Assembly: GCA_007119455.1 (NCBI GenBank)
Contig: SKPR01000031.1
Location: 1-11,003, forward strand
Length of the DNA stretch: 11,003 nt
Source of the DNA: Candidatus Brevefilum sp.
Lineage (GTDB): Bacteria; Chloroflexota; Anaerolineae; Anaerolineales; Anaerolineaceae
Reading direction: 5' to 3'
The notes under the pieces were generated by a model. That model was given only the letters and a program-made list of their open reading frames with translations, had not been told where the DNA came from and did not search any database. Position 1 is the first letter of the stretch. The number at the start of each line of letters is the position of its first letter. The position numbers and the translations under genes were made by a program. Positions 6,790 to 11,003 of this stretch are shown piece by piece.

Positions 6790-7797
6790 ATGCGCATTAC
6801 ACGAGATTTGCTTCATAAATTTGCCCGGGAAACGGTACGAAAAAGAAAGCGCAGCGAACCGGATCTGCATGCTGCCTACCTGGTTGGATCCTTACTGGAT
6901 GATGAGCCTTTGCTCGGTGGCACAACCGATATTGATATCATCCTGGTGCACAAGTACCAGGTGCCTGTGCCACGTGAATGTGTTTCATTGACACCTGAGA
7001 TATCCCTGGATATCTTCCATAAACTCACGGATGATTTTGACCAACCCAGAGCACTCCGCGAGGACCCCTGGATGGGTTATCCCCTGACAAGAAACCACAT
7101 CCTGCTCTATGACACCGACCATTGGCTCGAGTTCATTCAGGCCAGTGTCAGTGCTGAGTTTCACCGGCCGGATTATGTTTTGAAACGCGTGCAAACTTTG
7201 CTGAATGCCGCGCGGGAAAACTGGTTTTCAATGATCGATACCCCTTCAAAGACACATCTTGCCTGGCTTAATCTCTATTTTATAAATCTTTCACTCGCAG
7301 CGAATGCCTTATCTGGTTTAATCGGCCCCCCGCTGACACGCCGCCGTTTTATGCTCACCTTCGACCACCGTACTGAACAGCTTGCAATCGATCAGATGCT
7401 GGTCGGTTTCAAGGGATTAATGGGTTTCAGGGATTCCCATGCCGATTCATTGACAGATTGGACCAGTGGGCTGTCCGAAGACCTGCTTTACCTGGCAGAA
7501 AAAACTGAAGCTCCCATTCATCTCTCAAATCCAAGGCATGCTTATTATCTTGACGCAATCAAAGCGTTAGTGGAGAGCGGAACGCCCTCCCATGCGTCCT
7601 GGCCCTTACTGCGAACCTGGCTGGATATACGACTGGCAATCCCCCTACCAGCACCCGGCGATGATGCCTGGCATGATTGCCTGGAATCCTTGGGCTTGAC
7701 TGAAGAAGCTACCGAAGAAAAAACTGAAGCGCTTGATGCCTATCTGGATCAGGTCGATATCCTGATCGAAAACTGGGCTGAGGCTTATGGGGTCTAA
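6790..7797 (+). CDS. Nucleotidyltransferase-fold protein with helical C-terminal domain
   Basis: A 335-residue, probably cytosolic protein. Residues 31-54 show the DNA polymerase beta superfamily signature: VGS (32-34), then TDIDIILVH with metal-binding D47 and D49. A third acidic residue, D74 in ISLDIFHKL, is well placed to complete the triad, so the nucleotidyl-transfer site looks intact. The rest (about 115-335) is predicted mostly helical and matches no family I recognise; it may hold the acceptor, as the helical domains of aminoglycoside adenylyltransferases do. The substrate is unknown. The start has a good AGGGGA ribosome site and lies 18 bp after the deoxynucleoside kinase gene, suggesting co-transcription. 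The stop is immediately before the non-coding origin-like region. Antibiotic adenylyltransferase activity is possible but not supported beyond the shared fold. Confidence 0.8.
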   Translation: MRITRDLLHKFARETVRKRKRSEPDLHAAYLVGSLLDDEPLLGGTTDIDIILVHKYQVPVPRECVSLTPEISLDIFHKLTDDFDQPRALREDPWMGYPLTRNHILLYDTDHWLEFIQASVSAEFHRPDYVLKRVQTLLNAARENWFSMIDTPSKTHLAWLNLYFINLSLAANALSGLIGPPLTRRRFMLTFDHRTEQLAIDQMLVGFKGLMGFRDSHADSLTDWTSGLSEDLLYLAEKTEAPIHLSNPRHAYYLDAIKALVESGTPSHASWPLLRTWLDIRLAIPLPAPGDDAWHDCLESLGLTEEATEEKTEALDAYLDQVDILIENWAEAYGV

Positions 7798-7866
7798 TTT
7801 TCATTGTAGCCCTCTGAAAATTTAATCCTATTGTTATTTGAATCATGTGATTCTTTTATATCAATC

Positions 7867-7916
7867 TGTGGATAACTCGCCAAAATCTGTGGATAACTTA
7901 TACGAAATGTGGATAA
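7867..7916 (-). repeat. Three phased DnaA boxes (left oriC cluster)
   Basis: TGTGGATAA occurs at 7867-7875, 7888-7896 and 7908-7916, each an exact reverse complement of the DnaA box. Starts are 21 and 20 bp apart, about two helical turns, so bound DnaA would lie on one face of the DNA. Flanking bases are also partly repeated (AATCTGTGGATAACT twice, and TAACTCGC after boxes 1 and 3), suggesting the array arose by tandem duplication. Confidence 0.9.
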
Positions 7917-8035
7917 CTCGCTCAAATATTCGAAGAATCCTGGGTAAAAAATAAGGATAAAAAACCATCATTTCAAGGTAAACACTGACCGGCGAGGTTT
8001 TTATCCCATCCATTAACTCGCCATTCACATCCAAT

Positions 8036-8044
8036 TGTGGAAAA
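8036..8044 (-). other. Variant DnaA box TTTTCCACA
   Basis: TGTGGAAAA on the plus strand is the reverse complement of TTTTCCACA, one mismatch from the DnaA consensus and a form used in some origins (for example cyanobacterial). It lies between the two main box groups. The same 9-mer occurs again at 8198-8206, inside the AT-rich region. Confidence 0.55.
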
Positions 8045-8138
8045 GCCAATTTATCTGCCGACCCAATATAGAAGAATAAATGACTGGCAGCAAGGGTTAT
8101 ATGCGGTTTTAAAGCCGGTGAAAAAGGTTGATTCCCCT

Positions 8139-8155
8139 TTATCCACATATCCACA
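8139..8155 (+). other. Plus-strand DnaA box pair (right oriC cluster)
   Basis: A perfect TTATCCACA (8139-8147) shares its last base with ATATCCACA (8147-8155). Both point toward the GC cluster and trio, the orientation needed to load DnaA onto the single strand to the right. They face the three minus-strand boxes about 220 bp to the left. Confidence 0.85.
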
Positions 8156-8177
8156 GGCCCTACTACTAAGACTACAA
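8156..8177 (+). other. GC cluster and DnaA-trio element
   Basis: GGCCC (from 8156) runs into CTA-CTA-CTA-AGA-CTA-CAA (8160-8177). Read on the opposite strand 3' to 5' this is GAT-GAT-GAT-TCT-GAT-GTT, the repeat bound by the DnaA filament on single-stranded DNA. Four of six triplets are exact GAT. It is placed directly after the box pair, as in the Bacillus subtilis unwinding system. Confidence 0.75.
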
Positions 8178-8220
8178 ATTAACTTAACTAAATAACATGT
8201 GGAAAATATTGTTTAATGTT
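8176..8220. other. AT-rich DNA unwinding element
   Basis: A 45-bp stretch with 37 A or T bases (about 82 percent), immediately after the trio. It includes a TTTTCCACA variant on the minus strand at 8198-8206. It is the expected site of first strand opening. Confidence 0.65.
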
Positions 8221-8304
8221 CTGTGCTCTTCCAAGAAAAAGTAACTTTTGCAGCGCATTCTGCATCGAACAAAAGATGATAAGCATTAGAAAAGAGGTTA
8301 ATGT

Positions 8305-8709
8305 ATGGAACTCATGGTTGATTTTCCTGGAGGTGCCCGGGTTGATGCGCATTATGGTCCGTTTACGATTGTAACGGATCAACCCCCGTCCGGCGGTGGT
8401 GAAGGTTCCGCTCCCACGCCTTTTGCGCTCTTTCTGGCTTCAATCGGAACCTGTGCCGGAATCTATGTTTTGGGCTTCTGCCGGCAACGCGGTTTGCCTG
8501 TAGATGACATCCGGATTATTCAGCACGTGCACCGTTCTGGCCAGACCGGACTTGTCAGTCAGGTTGAACTTGAGATCCAGGTTCCTCCAAACTTTCCTGC
8601 GCACTATCACGAATCCCTGGTCCGATCAGCCCAATTATGTGCTGTTAAGAAACATCTGGAACATCCGCCACAATTTTCGATTAAGACATCAATCATCGAA
8701 GAGGTGTAA
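8305..8709 (+). CDS. OsmC/Ohr-family protein
   Basis: A 134-residue cytosolic OsmC-fold protein, a family of thiol-dependent peroxidases acting on hydroperoxides and related compounds. The two conserved cysteines are visible: C50 in ASIGTCAG at the start of the central helix, and C112 in SAQLCAVKKHLE. A third cysteine, C59, lies one helix step on. Length is typical (about 130-145). The sequence is nearer the general OsmC/YhfA-like branch than the Ohr branch, so the peroxide substrate is not assigned. The ATG at 8305 has GAGG seven bases upstream; an out-of-frame ATG at 8301 is rejected. The gene starts about 85 bp beyond the unwinding region and is transcribed away from the candidate origin. 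Confidence 0.88.
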   Translation: MELMVDFPGGARVDAHYGPFTIVTDQPPSGGGEGSAPTPFALFLASIGTCAGIYVLGFCRQRGLPVDDIRIIQHVHRSGQTGLVSQVELEIQVPPNFPAHYHESLVRSAQLCAVKKHLEHPPQFSIKTSIIEEV

Positions 8710-8853
8710 ACCCAGATAGGTGGACAGGGACTCTAATCGATACAGTATTTTTGGTGTAAGTGATGGAGATTTACAGCTAAAGGGGCAGGAAAAGAGTGGA
8801 AGCTAAACGCTATGATAAGACACACCTCTTCTAAAAATATAAAGCGAATGTGC

Positions 8854-9978
8854 TTACATGCTGGACGGGAAGCATCCTCCACGTTCAGTCACCTGTGCGC
8901 CGGTATTACCGTTGCGATAGCGACGTACCGGGTTGATTGTGAGAGAATAGCCTGATTTTTGTATCCATTTAGCCAGCCGAATCAATTCTTTGAGCGCCAT
9001 CTCGACAGCCAGCCCTTCTTCCACACCGAAGCGGTAGGTAAAGTATCCAGGATTCTCCTGAAGATAATTTAAAATCGACTCCCAGGCCACGATAACCTCG
9101 CTGAGGTCTGATTGATGATAAATCTGTTTGAGGGGTTTCAAAGGCAGGTGAAGATTTCTGATTAGGACATCCATCAGGGTGGGATTGAACAAAAAATGGG
9201 CATAAGCAGATCCATGCTCGACTTCCAGGTCAACCGGGACCGAAACCAGATGATCATCTGAGGAAACTTCGATTTTCAGCCGGTATTTCTCATCCATTCG
9301 ACGGCGATACGCCCGCAGGTCTTCTTCGGGAACCAGGTTGTTGATCGCCGACAGGATTTGCCTGGCTGATTCGGTCAGCCCCTCTTTGAGTGATCCATTA
9401 TGATCGGAAAGAGACACAGGCGGTATCATCTCGCCGACATTCATCACCAGTTTGGGGTGTTTTAATTTTAACGCTTTTGATAATCCCTTTTTGACGCCAC
9501 CAAAACCAATGGGAATCACAGGCACGCCGGCTTTATAGCTGAGCCAGGCCACGCCAATCTGGGCCTGCATTCTTGCCGGGTCCCAATGACCGCCTTCAGG
9601 AAATATGCCAAGAATACCATCTTGAGCGAGCACGTCCAGGCCCATTTTCAGACCCCGCCGGTCCAGGTTACCTCGATTGACGGGTATCAGGTCATAGGCT
9701 TTGACAATGGGTGCATAATTTGGGTCAAAGGGGATATCACCATTTCCTATAAATTCAACCATGCCAGGGCTGTAAATGGCCATCATCACTGCTTCAAGGG
9801 CAGCGACATGGTTGCCGGCCAGGATCATGGGACCATTTTGGGGCAAATGTTCTTTGCCATTAATCTCAACATCGGCCAGCAAACCGAACAGGAGCCGACC
9901 TGCAGTGATCATTGATTTACGGATAAAAACACGCCGGGGATAAGTCACATGAAATGAATTATTCTTGTCGGAGTTCAT
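8854..9978 (-). CDS. PlsC-type 1-acyl-glycerol-phosphate acyltransferase-like protein
   Basis: A 374-residue protein with an N-terminal glycerolipid acyltransferase domain. Motif I is NHVAALE (N56, H57, E62), where the usual HxxxxD aspartate is replaced by glutamate. Motif II is VNRG (100-103), motif III is FPEG (126-129), and motif IV is VIPIGF (154-159). A hydrophobic segment near 22-36 may be a membrane anchor. The domain occupies about residues 30-205. The C-terminal 170 residues (rich in charged and helical text, ending GGCFPSSM) match nothing I recognise, so the protein is longer than a plain PlsC (about 240). The likely role is acyl transfer to a lysophospholipid or related lipid at the inner face of the membrane. 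The start has AAAGGT six bases upstream. It is convergent with the OsmC gene and divergent from the FkbM gene. Confidence 0.82.
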   Translation of the reverse strand: MNSDKNNSFHVTYPRRVFIRKSMITAGRLLFGLLADVEINGKEHLPQNGPMILAGNHVAALEAVMMAIYSPGMVEFIGNGDIPFDPNYAPIVKAYDLIPVNRGNLDRRGLKMGLDVLAQDGILGIFPEGGHWDPARMQAQIGVAWLSYKAGVPVIPIGFGGVKKGLSKALKLKHPKLVMNVGEMIPPVSLSDHNGSLKEGLTESARQILSAINNLVPEEDLRAYRRRMDEKYRLKIEVSSDDHLVSVPVDLEVEHGSAYAHFLFNPTLMDVLIRNLHLPLKPLKQIYHQSDLSEVIVAWESILNYLQENPGYFTYRFGVEEGLAVEMALKELIRLAKWIQKSGYSLTINPVRRYRNGNTGAQVTERGGCFPSSM

Positions 9979-10041
9979 CGATTTACCTTTGGTTTATCCT
10001 GTTTTCAGGCGGCGGTGAGGGTTGATTTGTGAGTTTGTTAG

Positions 10042-10068
10042 GGTTTGGTCATGATAACGATCCAAACC
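10042..10068. promoter_or_regulatory. Operator-like inverted repeat between divergent genes
   Basis: GGTTTGG (10042-10048) and CCAAACC (10062-10068) form 7-bp arms around a 13-bp spacer. The repeat lies beside a palindromic ATTATAAT (10076-10083) that supplies a TATAAT on both strands. If the minus-strand TATAAT (10081-10076) is used for the acyltransferase gene, the repeat would cover the start of its transcript. No good -35 box is seen on either side. The rest of the 284-bp gap 9979-10262 holds only a possible plus-strand TATAAT at 10179-10184 for the FkbM gene. Confidence 0.4.
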
Positions 10069-10262
10069 AGGTCTTATTATAATCACTATTATTGCAGGAG
10101 AAGGGTTAGAAAAAGCACGTTCAGGTGCGTCATTCATAATCATTCAGGCATAGCTGGGTGGATTAAATGATAACGGAGTATAATGTTTTTCCGCAAGACA
10201 TATCCCAAGTCGGTACTGGTTTGGGTTGATACCAGAAATTATTTGAATTTAATGTATAAATT

Positions 10263-11003
10263 ATGAATTTTTCAAAGATAGATTATCGGGGAAGGCTCGG
10301 GCGGGTGTTGCGCTTACCCCTGAAGTTGATCCCCAAAGGCATGGTCCTGCCCATATTGCAGGGCCGGATGAAGGGGATGAAGTGGGTGGTCGGCGCTGGC
10401 GAGCATGGTTACTGGCTGGGCAGCTATGAAATCCGTAAGCGTCTGGCTTTTGAACATGAGATCGCGCCTGAATCGGTTGTTTATGATATTGGCGCAAATG
10501 TTGGTTATTACAGCCTGATGGCATCTGTTCTGGCCGGTCCAAAAGGATATGTTTATGCCTTTGAACCACTGCCGCGTAATATCCGGTACCTGAACAGGCA
10601 CGTGTCCATCAATCAGATCAAGAACATCACGGTGCTGGAAGCTGCGGTTGCCGGTCAGACCGGTGAAGCTTATTTCAATACTGGCGCCAGTACCTCAATG
10701 GGACACCTGGCAAATTCGGGTGAGATAAAAGTCCGGCAGGTCAGCCTTGACGACCTGCTGAATGCGGGCCAAATCCAACCGCCAGATTACATGAAAGTGG
10801 ATGTTGAAGGCGCTGAGTATGAGTCTTTATGCGGTGCCCGTGATTTAATCAACGAACATCGTCCCGTCATTTTCTTGGATACCCATCAAAGAAGTGCACA
10901 CCAAAAGACGGCGGACTTTTTGAAGACCTGTGATTATGACATTGAAATACTTGATGGAAAAAGCATTGGGGACAGCAAAGAAATTATTGCTCGCCCTAAA
11001 TCA
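10263..11003 (+). CDS. FkbM-family SAM-dependent methyltransferase (runs off the right edge)
   Basis: 247 codons are present without a stop, so the gene continues past the window. The Methyltransf_21/FkbM domain shows the SAM-binding motif VYDIGANVGYYSLMAS (residues 73-88), an acidic EPLP after the second strand (101-104, ribose contact), and the family motif YMKVDVEGAEYESL (176-189). FIFLD-like and DTHQ text (203-209) follows. Family members are usually 230-300 residues, so little is missing. Such enzymes O-methylate sugars or polyketides; here the substrate is unknown, though proximity to a lipid acyltransferase would fit a cell-surface glycan or lipid. No Shine-Dalgarno is seen before the ATG at 10263 (AT-rich leader), so the next in-frame ATGs (residues 27 and 36) should be considered, or a leaderless start. 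Confidence 0.85.
   Translation, partial: MNFSKIDYRGRLGRVLRLPLKLIPKGMVLPILQGRMKGMKWVVGAGEHGYWLGSYEIRKRLAFEHEIAPESVVYDIGANVGYYSLMASVLAGPKGYVYAFEPLPRNIRYLNRHVSINQIKNITVLEAAVAGQTGEAYFNTGASTSMGHLANSGEIKVRQVSLDDLLNAGQIQPPDYMKVDVEGAEYESLCGARDLINEHRPVIFLDTHQRSAHQKTADFLKTCDYDIEILDGKSIGDSKEIIARPKS

Larger units (their letters stand above)
7867..8220 (+). other. oriC: Candidate chromosomal replication origin (oriC)
   Basis: The 507-bp gene-free stretch 7798-8304 contains a two-part cluster of DnaA boxes (consensus TTATCCACA). Three perfect boxes on the minus strand are at 7867-7875, 7888-7896 and 7908-7916. One perfect box on the plus strand is at 8139-8147, with an overlapping one-mismatch box ATATCCACA at 8147-8155. 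Two TTTTCCACA variants (minus strand) are at 8036-8044 and 8198-8206. Directly after the plus-strand pair come a GC cluster (GGCCC), a run of CTA triplets matching the DnaA-trio element, and an AT-rich region. This order (boxes, GC cluster, trio, AT-rich) is the basal unwinding arrangement described for Bacillus subtilis. No replication gene lies in the window. A DnaA-titration or DnaA-regulated site is the alternative, but it would not normally carry the trio and unwinding region. Confidence 0.85.

Noticed and set aside
7840..7853. GAATCATGTGATTC followed by TTTT as a terminator of the nucleotidyltransferase gene
   Set aside because: The stem is only 5-6 bp and AT-rich, too weak to call with confidence; it may instead be part of the left AT-rich flank of the origin.
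7865..7917. Short direct repeats that could be taken for a CRISPR array
   Set aside because: The repeat core is the 9-bp DnaA box with 11-12 bp between copies, far shorter than CRISPR repeats and spacers, and there are no cas genes.
7861..8154. A 97-codon minus-strand reading frame across the candidate origin
   Set aside because: Its end is made of repeated STD-type text produced by the DnaA boxes themselves (LSTDFGELSTD), it resembles no family, and it overlaps both box groups. It is most likely a chance frame.
8698..8831. 10-bp inverted repeat GAAGAGGTGT / ACACCTCTTC spaced 114 bp apart between the convergent OsmC and acyltransferase genes
   Set aside because: The left arm is in the OsmC stop region, the loop is too long for a terminator, and there is no transposase or target duplication, so chance is a sufficient explanation.
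10261..10601. Minus-strand reading frames over 10261-10601
   Set aside because: They are shadows of the FkbM methyltransferase gene, which has clear motifs on the plus strand.

Overview
The window looks like a chromosomal segment of a Chloroflexota bacterium, most likely class Anaerolineae. This is an inference from gene content and protein style (a CcmE/CcmF plus CcmG/CcmH haem-maturation set with unusual cysteines, a DUF5684 membrane protein, an orphan nucleotidyltransferase). Nothing in the sequence names the organism. I see no insertion sequence, CRISPR array, tRNA, rRNA or phage gene.

Layout. Bases 1-5907 carry only minus-strand genes. Read in the direction of transcription from 5907 they are ccmE, ccmF, a PLP-dependent diaminopropionate ammonia-lyase (dpaL), a small DUF5684 membrane protein, ccmH, a CcmG-like thioredoxin, and the first 62 codons of an ABC-transporter ATPase cut by the window edge. 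dpaL and the DUF5684 gene each have their own promoter-like sequence and each is followed by a hairpin, so they split the cytochrome c maturation cluster into ccmEF and ccmHG. Bases 6133-7797 hold a plus-strand pair, a deoxynucleoside kinase and a nucleotidyltransferase-fold protein. Bases 7798-8304 are non-coding. They are followed by an OsmC-family gene (plus), a PlsC-type acyltransferase (minus), and an FkbM-family methyltransferase (plus) that runs off the right edge.

The most striking element is the non-coding stretch around 7867-8220. It has the parts expected of a bacterial chromosome replication origin: three perfect DnaA boxes spaced 20-21 bp apart, a second face-to-face group (one perfect box and one with a single mismatch), a GC cluster, a DnaA-trio run, and an AT-rich unwinding region. 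No dnaA, dnaN, rpmH or parAB gene is present in the window, so this is a candidate oriC separated from its usual neighbours. Genes to its left are mostly on the minus strand, which fits replication moving away from it, but the gene sample is too small to prove this.

How the genes work together. CcmE, CcmF, CcmH and CcmG form the haem-handover and apocytochrome thiol-reduction half of System I cytochrome c biogenesis. The haem-attachment residue of CcmE is cysteine (C150 in a CxxxY motif) instead of histidine, yet CcmH- and CcmG-like thiol proteins are still encoded. That combination is worth a second look. The kinase/nucleotidyltransferase pair is probably co-transcribed. The acyltransferase and FkbM genes are divergent across a region with an operator-like inverted repeat.
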